Positions 10,664-20,477 of a DNA stretch of 64,000 nt are shown piece after piece. The DNA comes from Hexactinellida sp. DTS-2022 (lineage: Eukaryota > Porifera > Hexactinellida), in NCBI GenBank assembly GCA_028753945.1, contig JAPNXP010000005.1:1860001-1924000 (forward strand), written 5' to 3'. Under the pieces are notes generated by a model, which saw only the letters and a program-made list of their open reading frames with translations, ran no database searches and had not been told where the DNA came from. A program made the translations under genes and the position numbers. Position 1 is the first letter of the stretch, and every line of letters begins with the position of its first letter.

Positions 10664-11941
10664 GAATGGCGGAAAATTCGTCGCCAGAAAATTCGTCGCG
10701 GAAAATTGGTCGCTTGGAAAATTGGTCGCCGGAAAATTGGTCGCCAGAAAATTAGTCGCAGTGACAATTCTTCTAATATATAGTTGACTCTTGGGTCATC
10801 CAAATAAAGGAAAGTTTCCGGTCCTGGTTAAATTGCCTCAATTAAGAGTTTACCGATTAACCAGTGGCTCTATTATGCGGAGTTGACTGTATTTATAAAA
10901 TGAGTTCAATAATAGTTTCTTTATAATAAATATGAATAATGAGAGGGCTAGGGAAGCACAAGTCAGAAAAATATTGTATAATCACAAGTTAAAATTATAG
11001 GCAATGCCACGAAGATAAACCAATATATCACGTTTTTGATAGTCTCCAACGATATTTTGTAGTCTTTTTTCCTGTTCGATGGACTGTTTAGATCGTTGCT
11101 TAATGGACCCACCTTCCCACTTAGCATAAATCGCTTCTTGAAGGGATTGTTCCCTCTGTAAGTGGAACAAAAGCTTAGGAAAGCTTGGGTGTGCATGGCA
11201 TATCCCTGATTTGAAGGCGTTGTGCCATCCTTCAACACAGTTATTAGAACGAGGCATGCTATTAAGTATTCTTGTGTACATGTTCCATAATCTGATAGGA
11301 AATGGAGGTATCCGTCGAGTATTGTCAGGAAGCTTTTTGCCAATATAGTAGTCTTCAAAATACTTCGCAATATTGCATGCTGATTGGGAGAATTGTGTCA
11401 TTAAGATATTGAAACTATCAACTACGTACATCAGTTTCTGGCACAAATGCCAGACTCGGCAGCATTTTGAGTTTAATCCCATACTCCATGTCTTGACTAT
11501 ACTCTGAAGCTAGTCCTTCAGTCTGGATTTTTCTGCATATGTTCTGCGATAAGTGTTGTGTGTGTAAATAAAGCCTTCAACAGTTGCTTTATCCTTCTGT
11601 CTTTCACTCTTGATACTTTGAATGGTAAATGGAGTAGCCATTATTTTACGATGTTGATGAGGTTTATAGATTTAGTTAAATATAGATAGAAATACACGTA
11701 TGTAGTATAGCCAGTTAGATATGTTTTAATAAAAGTAACTGAGGGCGTTTACATTGAAAGTGACGAATCCATATTAGATAATAGAATTAAATGATAAATG
11801 GATAATTAGAATTGCGGTTTTTAGCATTCAATTGAAGAAACCATATTATCGAAGAGAAATAAATAAACAACCTTGCACCCATTGAACTCGCGACTAATTT
11901 TCCATGCGACCAATATTCCGGCGACCAATTTTCCGATAACG
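10664..11941 (-). mobile_element. Mutator-like element (MULE), internally deleted, 1278 bp
   Basis: Bounded by a perfect 9 bp direct repeat AGTCGGCAC, the duplication size characteristic of Mutator-like elements. The left end reads GAATGGCGGAAAATTCGTCG, followed by a run of GAAAATTGGTCGCC-type units. The right end carries the inverse, GCGACCAATTTTCC, through 11941. Inside is a MULE transposase remnant on the minus strand. Around 10780-10890 there is a degraded copy of the small TA-type MITE also seen at 56.6 kb. Too short to be autonomous. Confidence 0.92.
10982..11643 (-). pseudogene. MULE transposase remnant with FLYWCH-like start
   Basis: The downstream ORF (166 codons, 10982-11482) shows the C-terminal signature of invertebrate MULE transposases: a WNMYTRILNSMPRSNNCVEGWH stretch (PRxNNxxEGWH), then HPSFPKLLFHLQREQ. 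Upstream, around 11512-11643 on the minus strand, a second reading frame starting MATPFTIQSIKSERQKDKAT resembles the beginning of a FLYWCH zinc finger (xGFIYTxN). It hits a stop before the DDE region. The DDE core is therefore missing and the gene is broken by deletion and a stop. In life it would have been a nuclear cut-and-paste transposase. Confidence 0.8.
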
Positions 11942-12148
11942 AGTCGGCACAGTAATAATAATAAAGGCAGTGATTCTAATACTGGGCCACTATACTATAG
12001 TATAGTCGGCACAGAAAAATAAAGGCAGTGATTCCAATACTGGGCCACTATACTATAGTATAGTCGGCACAGTAATAATAATAATAACTAACCAAGGCAG
12101 TATGATTAGACCTGGGTCACTATACTGTAGTGTAGTCGGCACAGTAAT
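11942..12148. repeat. palB cluster, 3-4 units
   Basis: Right part of the split unit plus two good units and a diverged one (ACTATACTGTAGTGTAGT). These lie immediately downstream of the SDA1-like gene's 3' end. Confidence 0.87.
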
Positions 12149-12284
12149 AAGATTATTGGTGAAGTTTATCGAAATTTGAAATTTTTCCGATAATTACTAA
12201 TCCTATAATCAATTCCTTTGATCATCAGCACAGGAAAATAAGCAAACACTTAAAACTAATAGAGACAAGTTCTAACAGCTACTT

Positions 12285-14162
12285 TTAGTTTTCAGCTGTA
12301 TGCATTCTCCTATATTCTTTAGTAAGTATTCTTTTCAATTTGTAATTCTTTGCTTGATAATTTTTCTTTTTAGGTTTAAAGTTTTTAGCTGAAACGCTTT
12401 GACCATGACTTATCATCATAAAATTTTTATTCTTCCGCGTTTTATTTTTACTGACACTCGATTTTGGGGGTAACTTAACTTTCAAGTTTTTACCTTTTTT
12501 TTTCACTACTTTATCTTCTCCATTCAAATTTTTATTTTTATTTGAAATATATTTAACCTCAGATACTGAAATTATTTCATTTTTTTCTTTCATGAGCCTG
12601 TAGTTCAGCTGGAGCTGTTGATTAGATAATTTAGGGTTTAACAACCGGTCTACCCTATTACGCCGTATAGTATCATGCTCGCTTTGAGACAGAATTCTGG
12701 TATGAGAAATTCTTCTTGCATTTTCCAATCTCTTCGCAGAAGCTAGATTTCCTCTCTCAAAATTGTCACCTTTCTCCAATAATAAGATTTCTGGGACAAA
12801 ATCGTTTGTTCGACCAGAGAATGAATTCATTTGAGTTAAAACATCATCATGTTCTTCAGGCTTTCCTCTCTCCTTCTGAAGTAGAAGTTCAGGATCAAGG
12901 TACCTGTATAACTGTAGTAGAGAGCGAGAGGCCATTACCACGTTTTTGTTTTTATACTTGCGATATTGGATCAAATCATGGAGCAACTCCTCTGTAAGAA
13001 TCCCTGAACATTTTAATGCTATCTCACGAATTGTGTTAATACCAACTGTAATAGCCTCATGAGTGTTTCTATCGGTGATGAAATTTGAAATTATAGTTAG
13101 GACAGGTGGAGACAGCACACTGACATCAATAGCACTATGAGCTGCCTGTGATAGATATGTGAGAATACGCGTGACTTGTTGTTGATGAGGTTTCAGGTAC
13201 CGTTGTAGGAAGCTGAAAAATTGTGGAATTAATAGTTTGTGCGTCCATATTAAAAGTCCCATTAAAGCCATCTTCTCTAGTAGATCATCAAAGTTATCAC
13301 ATTTAGATTCTAAACGTTTCATTAATTTGGTTGTAAAATCAAAAGGATCGCGAACTAAATCGATTGCATAAAATGAGCTCTCTGTATTTTTTCTTTTATA
13401 CTTTCTTGATAGATTAATCTTCCTCCTCTTACGAGTTCCCAAATTGTCAACTTCAGGAAAGTCATCTTCTGAAGATGAAGATTGATCTGAAGCATCGGCA
13501 TAAACTGGGCGTATAAAAAATCTAACAGCATTTACAGTAATCTTACGTACCTTTGATAAAACTGCTCTCTGAAGTAATAATACACTTTTTTCATTTTTCC
13601 ACGTATTGTTATGAAATAGTTCTATAGTCACTTCTGAGATTAAATATTGTTTTAATCTGTTCTCTTCTGAAAATTGAGCGAAAAATAGAGTTTGAATAGT
13701 AGATCGGATAGAGAAATTAATACTAACTTTGCGAATTTGTAAGATTAGTTGAGTAAAAATGAATTTTCGTAATAACTTATTGTGTATGCTGAACAAATTG
13801 AGAAAGAGTTCTACCATAACATCAATATCTATAACCTTATTGTTTTTCAAGATCACAACACATTTGCATAGGATAATGAGAAAAGAAGGACTCAGCGAAG
13901 AGGGAAAAACTTTAAGAAGGTGCAATAAGTCGCCACTGAATTGCTCGGCAACATCGTTATAGAAACAAACAACCTTACTAATAAATAGGACAAGTTTTGA
14001 GAGTAAGATTATGTTATTTTGTGGGTTTTGAAGTAAAACTTGATAAAGTGCGTTGTAATGGTTGAGCTGTTGAAAGAATTCTTCTTTATAAGCAAAATGG
14101 TCATGTTTAATCCTAGTTTGTAGCCGGTCAAGGTCAATTGGAATCTTGCTGGTTATTTCCAT
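12285..14162 (-). CDS. SDAD1: SDA1/SDAD1 homologue (60S ribosome biogenesis), intronless
   Basis: An uninterrupted 625-codon ORF matching the SDA1 family along its whole length (human SDAD1 is about 690 residues). Yeast Sda1 is a nucleolar/nuclear factor needed for 60S subunit maturation and export and for cell-cycle/actin functions. The N-terminal LDRLQTRIKHDHFAYKEEF region matches the family start. A NUC130/3NT-like segment follows (CFYNDVAEQF to KNNKVID, about residues 65-110), then the helical repeat core with LKPHQQQVTRIL and EAITVGINTIREIALKC, then LYRYLDPELLLQKERGKP. The tail is acidic/basic and ends with the conserved NKNFMMISHGQSV box and Lys-rich sequence. The ATG at 14160-14162 is chosen because the reading frame upstream contains only a TTG before a stop, and family members begin about 12 residues before the LxxLQ motif. 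There are no introns and no visible poly(A) tract downstream, so it is either a naturally intronless gene or an old retrocopy. It sits between repeats on both sides. Confidence 0.92.
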   Translation of the reverse strand: MEITSKIPIDLDRLQTRIKHDHFAYKEEFFQQLNHYNALYQVLLQNPQNNIILLSKLVLFISKVVCFYNDVAEQFSGDLLHLLKVFPSSLSPSFLIILCKCVVILKNNKVIDIDVMVELFLNLFSIHNKLLRKFIFTQLILQIRKVSINFSIRSTIQTLFFAQFSEENRLKQYLISEVTIELFHNNTWKNEKSVLLLQRAVLSKVRKITVNAVRFFIRPVYADASDQSSSSEDDFPEVDNLGTRKRRKINLSRKYKRKNTESSFYAIDLVRDPFDFTTKLMKRLESKCDNFDDLLEKMALMGLLIWTHKLLIPQFFSFLQRYLKPHQQQVTRILTYLSQAAHSAIDVSVLSPPVLTIISNFITDRNTHEAITVGINTIREIALKCSGILTEELLHDLIQYRKYKNKNVVMASRSLLQLYRYLDPELLLQKERGKPEEHDDVLTQMNSFSGRTNDFVPEILLLEKGDNFERGNLASAKRLENARRISHTRILSQSEHDTIRRNRVDRLLNPKLSNQQLQLNYRLMKEKNEIISVSEVKYISNKNKNLNGEDKVVKKKGKNLKVKLPPKSSVSKNKTRKNKNFMMISHGQSVSAKNFKPKKKNYQAKNYKLKRILTKEYRRMHTAEN

Positions 14163-14270
14163 CACAAATGGATCTAAGGTTAAATCAAATTTCCGCAATA
14201 TAATTTACTAATGCGCTTCGCGGAAAATCACAACCCCACAACAACCGCTTCGCGGTTGGTGTATGTTTAT

Positions 14271-14880
14271 CAAGGTTGAAACCGCTCGAACCGAATATCA
14301 GTATTCATGAATAGTTGCCCTAACAAATACGAAGACTGATATTTGGTTGAGTAACCGAATACGAATACTGATAATATTCGGTTGCTCAAACCGAATACGA
14401 TTACTGATAATATTCGGTTACGTCAACTGAATACGAATATACTGATAATATTTGGTTACGTCAACCGAACAACAGGGAACTATCCAGGAGCGCGACAGGC
14501 TCCTTTTGGAGTATGTTTTTAGGAAAAAAATAATTAGGAGCGCGCGCAAAATTGTAATCTTGTCGAATTCTCCTATACCGTAACATCAATTTTGTGATTT
14601 AGGCGTATTTACAATTCGCTATATAATACACTGCCGATTACGAACACTGATAATACTCGGTTACGCCAACCGAACACAAATATTAATAATATTCGGTTAC
14701 GTCAACCAAATACGAATACTGATAATAATCGGTTGGGGAACCTAATACCGAATACCGAATAGTGATATCAGGTTGGCAACCGAATACCAAATACTGATAT
14801 CAGGTTGGCAACCAAATATCAACCATTAGACAAATAATATTCGGTTCAACTAAATATATCCGTATTCGGTTTTAACCTTG
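14271..14880. mobile_element. hAT-type MITE (610 bp) inside the Helitron
   Basis: Inverted ends CAAGGTTGAAACCG and CGGTTTTAACCTTG. Flanks ATGTTTAT (14263-14270) and GTGTTTAT (14881-14888) match at 7 of 8 positions. The interior has many copies of an AACCGAATACGAATACTGAT / AATATTCGGTT motif in alternating orientation, plus a GC-rich island (14485-14550, GGAGCGCG). Noncoding. Confidence 0.85.
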
Positions 14881-15297
14881 GTGTTTATATACTTCTAACA
14901 TTGATTATAAAGCGTAAATAGGCCTAAATAGTCAAAATTAACAATGAAATTTTAATGATTTCTTCATCATGTGGTAATGAGAAGCATATTGGAAGTCTGG
15001 TGTGACCAACGTGTCCGCAGCATTAATGTACATGTTCTATTAAATTTTCAGATTTTTTCTCTTAAGACGACGGGAATTATGTGCGATTAAGTGAATTTTA
15101 ATGCTTCTCGATGTGACAATGACGTCATAACTTATCGAGGTGTGAGAAATTTTGAGTAGAAACCTCAACTTGTTGGCGCGTGCCAAAAGTTACCCCACTA
15201 TGCCAAAAATAACATTTTAAACAGTCTAGTTTCTTCAATCAACACTAAACATACAAACAAATATATCCACCACACCCACCCTTGTGTTTTAATAGTA

Positions 15298-15469
15298 CAG
15301 TCGAAACCGGTTTTTTTCTAACTAATCGGTTTTTTCTAACTAACTATTTATTCTAAATGTGTAAGAAATTCAAATTTTGTGTTATTTTCAATCTGTTTAT
15401 TCTAACTATCGGATTTTTCTTACTTTATTTCAATGCAAAGAATTGGTTAGAAAAAACCAGTTTCGACTG
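15298..15469. mobile_element. Tc1/mariner-like MITE (172 bp), TA duplication
   Basis: Inverted ends CAGTCGAAACCGGTTTTTT and AAAAACCAGTTTCGACTG with TA at 15296-15297 and 15470-15471. It sits four bases inside the 5' terminus of the Helitron, so it postdates the Helitron. Confidence 0.9.
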
Positions 15470-15479
15470 TATAGATGTT

Positions 15480-15600
15480 GAAGCGTATATGCAAGATTAG
15501 CGTGAATGCATGTGCACTAGTGTACATGCGTGCACTCTAAGCTACTAGCGTGCGTGCATGCGCGCTAGTGTATATGCACGAGAATGATAAAATATACTTA
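15480..15600. repeat. Alternating purine-pyrimidine tract
   Basis: Rich in GTGCACTAGTGTACATGCGTGCAC-like and GCGTGCGTGCATGCGCGC-like runs, that is, overlapping palindromes of alternating purine-pyrimidine steps. Such tracts can adopt Z-DNA or cruciform forms in vitro; no function can be inferred here. Confidence 0.5.
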
Positions 15601-15620
15601 ATTTGTCACCCAGTTCTAAA

Positions 15621-15848
15621 TTAGTCACTAATTTTAATAAATTTAACATTTAAAATTTTTATTAAGCACAGATAAATACTTTTCAAGTCATCCGTGTAGT
15701 CACGATGGAGTGCATTCAACCATTGAATGCGCAACTTGGAGGGGCCGTAGGAAGCTTGAATACTGTGTATAAGGTTCACCTCTGTAATTACTTTTTTGCA
15801 CCCAGGAGGAGAGCAGTGATTTGGCATCCGAGTTACTTGTATTATCAA
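15621..15848 (-). pseudogene. THAP-like zinc-finger fragment
   Basis: A 75-codon ORF containing MPNHCSPPGCKKVI near its start and QWLNALHRDY further on. The spacing (C-x4-C, then a W-x-x-A-x-H/R motif) resembles the first half of a THAP domain such as that of the P-like elements at 40.7 and 42.5 kb. The second Cys and the His of the C2CH set are not found in frame, so it is a fragment at best. THAP domains bind DNA and occur in P-type transposases and in host factors. No adjoining transposase was seen. Confidence 0.42.
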
Positions 15849-16019
15849 ATTGGGTGTAGAGTCTTAATTAATTAATTAATCAACGAAATAAGGTAACAAA
15901 ATAGATTGAAGGAATCAAAAGTAGAAGTAAAGTAGTTTATCATAAGGTGTGTAAAACAGGATCCCTAATTAGCTAGAGAAAAATTAATAAAATAAAACAG
16001 GTACCACAATCATATGTTA

Positions 16020-16161
16020 ATTACACATCCACAAATCATATGTTAATTTTTGTCCTCACATCTATAGATACGAGGACAAGTTTTTGCGATATGAGGACAT
16101 CCTCCTGCACACACACAAACACACAAACACACAAACAACAATCGAGATTTAATAATATAGA
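16020..16161 (-). mobile_element. Helitron 5' end (second family), truncated
   Basis: On the minus strand the sequence starts TCTATATTATTAAATCTCGA at 16161, followed by GTTTGTGTGTTTGTGTG tracts and a GTCCTC...GAGGAC inverted repeat around 16052-16103. This is the typical Helitron 5' signature (TC plus TATTATTAAA). The matching 3' end was not located. Confidence 0.65.
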
Positions 16162-16329
16162 TTAGTTAATTTTAGAACAGCTTTACGCATACAGGAATTA
16201 TTAACCAATGAGAATTAACTAATTAAGTATGCAGAGAGCTTTATATAAATAGCTGTATAGTGCTCAATTTAATAAATTTTGTTCAAGAATGTCTGATGAT
16301 AACTAAATTGTTCGTGACGGAAGCTGAGC

Positions 16330-16845
16330 TCATAGCAGAGGAAGAGGCGATGTTACTGCACTGGAGTTCTATAGCTATCGCCTGATGCTGAGGAGCGGGC
16401 TTAACCACCTGCACCTCTCAGGAAGGCTGTTCCACCAGTATATCGTTGACATGTACGCTAAGATTGAGCAGCAGCGGCTCAACTACATTAAGACCAATCA
16501 GCAGAAGATCCGAGTGGATCTGTATAGTGGATTGGCTGATGCTGTTGCCAAAGGAGACACTAATGCGACTGAGTTGGGACGGAATATTATTCTATCCTCG
16601 AGCTATACTAACTCTCCGAGGCAAATGTTCCAACTTATCAGGACGCAATGACAATAGTGCGGAAATTTTGTTAAACCAGATTTATTCATTACATTTACAT
16701 GTGATCCGCTTTGGGACGAAATAATGAGTAGTCTTTTGCCTAACCAGAAAGCTACTGATCGTCCCGATTTATTTGTTCGTGTTTTTAAACAAAAGCTAAG
16801 GGAATTACTAAATGATATTCTTAAATTACTAACCAACTTTCTATC
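16330..16845 (+). pseudogene. Helitron Rep/helicase-like N-terminal fragment
   Basis: The reading frame at 16330-16640 encodes YRLMLR...HLHLSGRLFHQYIVDMYAKI followed by RVDLYSGLADAV and a GRNIILSSSYTNSPRQMF region. This is the well-conserved Helitron_like_N region of animal and plant Helitron Rep proteins. The match continues downstream only after two frameshifts (AMTIVRKF near 16650, then KPDLFITFTCDPLWDEIM and DRPDLFVRVFKQKLREL to about 16840). The HUH motif and helicase domain are absent. It is a decayed piece of an autonomous rolling-circle transposon. The GC content is higher than the surroundings. Confidence 0.85.
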
Positions 16846-16884
16846 TTTATTCAAGCCAAAATCTCCTAAAGAACTAACCTACTG

Positions 16885-17170
16885 CGTATCAAATCAACAA
16901 ATACACAATCAACAGCTCTCTCTAATGAGTTCCTATCTACGGGATATCGAGTCTACGAATACACAATCAACAACACTCTCTAATGAGTTACTATCTACGG
17001 GGTATCGAGTCAACGAATACACAATCAACAGCACTCTCTAAGGAGTTACTATCTACGGGGTATCGAGTCAACGAATACACAATCAACAGCACTCTCTAAG
17101 GAGTTCCTATCTACGGGATATCGAGTCAACGAATACACAATCAACAGCACTCTCTAAGGAGTTCCTAGCA
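16885..17170. repeat. Minisatellite, 58 bp unit, five copies
   Basis: The unit contains ATACACAATCAACAGC and CTATCTACGGGATATCGAGT. The motif ACACAATC recurs at 16903, 16961, 17019, 17077 and 17135, exactly 58 bp apart. Copies differ by a few substitutions (AATGAG/AAGGAG, GGGATATC/GGGGTATC). It follows the Helitron Rep fragment directly. The 105-codon ORF here is only repeat translation. Confidence 0.93.
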
Positions 17171-18025
17171 ACTAACAGAGACACAAGCTACAACAACTTC
17201 CATATCCATCGGTGCCACTCGAAGGGGGAAGGTGCCTGGTAACACGAATGGCTCGCAGTAGACTCTAAGTAGTTTTGCTGTGTAAACCCTCCAGGGGATT
17301 GGAAGTACAATTGTGTAAACAATTATAGTTTGATTCAAGTGGTATCCGTGTTCTATTATATAATGTTTTCAAATTATACCATTAATAGCAATTGAATCTC
17401 GAGTGCCTTACAAGTTATAAATCTCGGGATAAATTCGTCGTAAGCTAAGCACCATTTTGGTTGAGCAAACTCAATAATTTCCGAAGGTCTATTCCTTTAT
17501 GTAATGATTCTAATTGCATGTGATTGCGGTATATTCGGTTATCGATAATTTTGTAGAGGACTGGTCATTTTATATGGAACCATAACCCAACCTGAATTTC
17601 AAGTTTCATATTAGTATTCTCAAAATTACATCTTGCATGTCTAATTGTTCATTATTTTTCGTATTAGAAATCCTGGAGTGATATCAAAATATTATTTTCC
17701 CAATCTCAAAAAAAAAAATTCATAGTTGGTCTCATTTGTATCCCTCATTTACCATAGAAATTTGTCAGCTTCATTTCAACATTTGTATCCTTAAGGAGGT
17801 TCGCGGCATGCATCTGGGTAAATTTGGTTCGGTAATTGCATTTCAGGCATTTTGACGAAGTATGATTGAAGTATATTTGCATATGGAGAATTTTGGAACC
17901 TTTGACACACCTGCCAACCGTACAGGGATTTTAACCATTTTGGCTGTCTGTACAGGTGTACAGGTGTACAGGGATTAATTTACTAATAATGAGTAAATAA
18001 TGCCTAAAAATGTCTACAGTGATGA
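17171..18025. other. Unannotated AT-rich stretch
   Basis: No gene or well-bounded element recognised. Around 17908-17990 there is CCTGCCAACCGTACAGG and repeated TGTACAGG. This resembles, in the opposite orientation, the GGCTGGCAGG end near 28840 and may be a lone MITE terminus. Confidence 0.5.
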
Positions 18026-18029
18026 ATGC

Positions 18030-18140
18030 AAGGGCGTCGATCCTTGGGGGGCAAGGGGGGCGAATGCCCTCCCAATATCAATACAGGGGGTGCGAGAGTA
18101 TCATTTCACCCCCCCCCCCCCCCCCCCCCCCCATTATTTG
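18030..18140. repeat. G/C-run, hAT-like end with 24 C homopolymer
   Basis: GGGCGTCGATCCTTGGGGGG resembles a hAT-type terminus. It is followed by a run of 24 consecutive C at 18109-18132. No partner terminus was found. The short ORF through the C-run is not credible. Confidence 0.55.
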
Positions 18141-18356
18141 GCGCACCTTACATTATTATTTCCACTAAATTAGTAATTTATTGGTTTCGTGAAATTATTT
18201 ATAAATAATGCGTGAATGCTAAGACAAAACCCAAAAATACAACTATGAAAGATATTATTTGTTTCAATGATGTTAATTGTTATAAGTTCTCAAGGGCTTG
18301 AACGTCTAATAATTTTTCCCGCTCGCTCAGTTGTATTGTTAAATTGCATGCTACAA

Positions 18357-18515
18357 CAGGGCCGTCGCAGCTGGTACGAGAGGTACGGCAATTTCCGTAC
18401 CACTTTTCCTAAGATAATAATTCATGAATTTTGAATTATTCATAATTTAGTCAACATAGCTTTTTAAAGAATTGTTATAGCAATCTATTCCCAGGCGTGG
18501 AAATTGCCGTACCAG
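18357..18515. mobile_element. hAT-like MITE truncated by palB array
   Basis: Starts CAGGGCCGTCGCAGC. It contains GTACGGCAATTTCCGTACCA and the inverse GAAATTGCCGTACCAG at the right, where it runs into the palB cluster. The right terminus is missing. Confidence 0.6.
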
Positions 18516-18527
18516 TTTTTATTGTGC

Positions 18528-19025
18528 CGACTATACTATACTATAGTACTAGCCCAGTATTGAAATCACTGCCTTTATTACTGTGCCGACTATACTATAG
18601 TATAGTGGCCCAGTATTGGAATCACTGCCTTTATTATTACTGTGCCGACTATACTATAGTATAGTGGCCCAGTATAGGAATCACTGCCTTCATTATTATT
18701 TTTATTACTGTGCCGACTATACTATAGTATAGTGGCCCAGTTCTAATCTTACTGCCTTTAATAATATTATTTTTTTTTACTGTGCCGACTATACTATAGT
18801 ATAGTGGCCCAGTATTAGAATCACTGCCTTTATTATTATTATTACTGTGCCGACTATACTATAGTATAGTGGCCCAGTATTGGAATCACTGCCTTTATTA
18901 CTGTGCCGACTATACTATAGTATAGTGGCCCAGTATTGGAATCACTGCCTTTATTATTATTTTTATTATTACTGTGCCGACTATACTATAGTATAGTGGC
19001 CCAGTATTAGAATCACTGCCTTTAT
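18528..19025. repeat. palB cluster, 8 units (largest in window)
   Basis: Eight direct palB units (about 18532, 18580, 18641, 18707, 18779, 18846, 18900, 18972), each followed by a 'ggaatcactgccttta' linker and a TTATTATT spacer of variable length. The first is diverged. It leads into a plus-oriented type A body. Confidence 0.92.
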
Positions 19026-19039
19026 TTTTATTATTTTTA

Positions 19040-20336
19040 TTTTTTCTCCGTAGACGGTGCCCTGGACTTAGCTTTATAGTTGATGGGCTGAAACTTGGCA
19101 TGTGGGTGCGATGGGACCGTCTAATTTGCACCTGGGGTTACGATTTTTGATTAACAAATTTTTGACACATCTTTAACACCTTTCAAAATTTGTCTGGTCC
19201 ATAACTCAAAATATGTTTTAATAAACCCCAAAATTTTATTTAATATTTGGATTCATCTTAAAATTCTGCGTCTGATGGGAGAAGAAAATTTGTTAAAATT
19301 GGTTTAATTTCTGCCATAAATGGGGGTTGAAATTCCTTTGTTTACTCAACACTTCAATTTCAATAAAACTGTGAAATCTAATTCCATTGTTTCAACTTGT
19401 AATAATTATATTGATTGAACTTGTTAAATCTCTCACTATTGTTTCAACTTGCGATAATTAAATTGATTCAACTTATAAATTCCAGCTGGCTTCTATTTAA
19501 TTCTAGTATTACTATACAATGGATTGAATATAATATAATAATATAAGGAATTTGTTGACTCAACTCAACCAACCATGGATAACATTGCTAAAATAAATAA
19601 CTAATAATATAATTTATTATCAATACATAATGAATGAATGGCATTAAACTAAAGATGGTTTATGATAGAACCGTTAAGATTTACATTCCACAACAACGAC
19701 AGATTAAGTGATTATATTTATTTCGGCGAGAATATTCTTGCACAATTAATGACTGACTTAATTAATTATAATTAATTCATTTTGTATTTAACTTATAGAC
19801 GGTTCCAAATAGATTATTGGGGTTATCGAGTGCGTGGAATTCAAATATTATAGTGAAATTCAATTTAAATTAATAATAATTGCAAATAATTGAACTTAAT
19901 TTATTTTGCTGTATATAATAATCGTGTTAAATAATATATAAATAAATTAAATATTTAACTAATTAGATAAATTTCATTAATCTCAGAGATGATACAAGAT
20001 AGAAACAAACTTTCAATTTATCAATTGGTCCTTATGCCAGGTACCACCTATACAAGTGGGTCTTGACACCTTGAGGTGATCATGACATCGTCAAAAAAAT
20101 GTATTTTTACAATTTTGTTAATTCGATATTTAAAATGGGTTAGTTGATGTTGGGTGATGACCCAACACACACATAAAAAATGCTGAGTCATCAGCTATTA
20201 TATTCTACTCAAACTTGAATATCTCTAAAATTATATGAACTAAATGGAAACTTCCACCACTCTAAGGGTCGATGCCTTCTGTAACACCTTTTTGAAATAA
20301 TTTAACACCTTCATAGTGATGATGACATGGCGAAAA
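19040..20336 (+). repeat. type A body, long form
   Basis: Starts TTCTCCGTAGACGGTGCCCT, with TGCACCTGGGGTTACGA soon after. Ends GACATGGCGAAAAAA at the next HP. Includes the extra segment with GTTGGGTGATGACCCAAC. Noncoding. Confidence 0.82.
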
Positions 20337-20338
20337 AA

Positions 20339-20457
20339 AATCCAAAATTGCAGCCTGCGCCGAAAGCATGTTCCTTTGGAGGCACTATCAATAAACAACC
20401 AACAAAATATAGTGCCACCAAAGGAACATGCGTCGGCACAGGGTGCAATTTTGGATT
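20339..20457. repeat. HP hairpin copy 8
   Basis: Full hairpin; CCTGCGCCGA variant of the shared box in the left arm. Confidence 0.87.
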
Positions 20458-20477
20458 TTATATATATTTATTTATAT

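Larger units (their letters stand above)
14208..15475 (-). mobile_element. Non-autonomous Helitron, ~480 bp plus two nested MITEs
   Basis: Read on the minus strand. The 5' end is TCTA at 15475, interrupted at once by a MITE; removing the MITE gives TCTATACTATTAAAACACAAG, identical to the start of the copy at 63566. The 3' end is a GC hairpin (CAACCGCGAAGCGGTTG), a second small one (CGCGAAGCG), and terminal TTAG at 14208. The flanking bases are A (5') and T (3'), as expected for Helitron insertion into AT. The terminal tetranucleotide is TTAG rather than the usual CTRR, a one-base departure. The 3' end lies 46 bp upstream of the SDA1 start codon and points toward it. Confidence 0.82.

Noticed and set aside
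12716-12997. 93-codon plus ORF inside the SDA1 region
   Set aside because: Antisense shadow of the SDA1 coding sequence; no similarity of its own.
12285-14198. Start of the SDA1 ORF at 14198
   Set aside because: That codon is TTG; the first ATG in frame is at 14160-14162 and fits the family's N-terminus.
18026-18208. ORF through a 24-C homopolymer (poly-Pro)
   Set aside because: Low-complexity, in a truncated MITE end; homopolymer length is unreliable.
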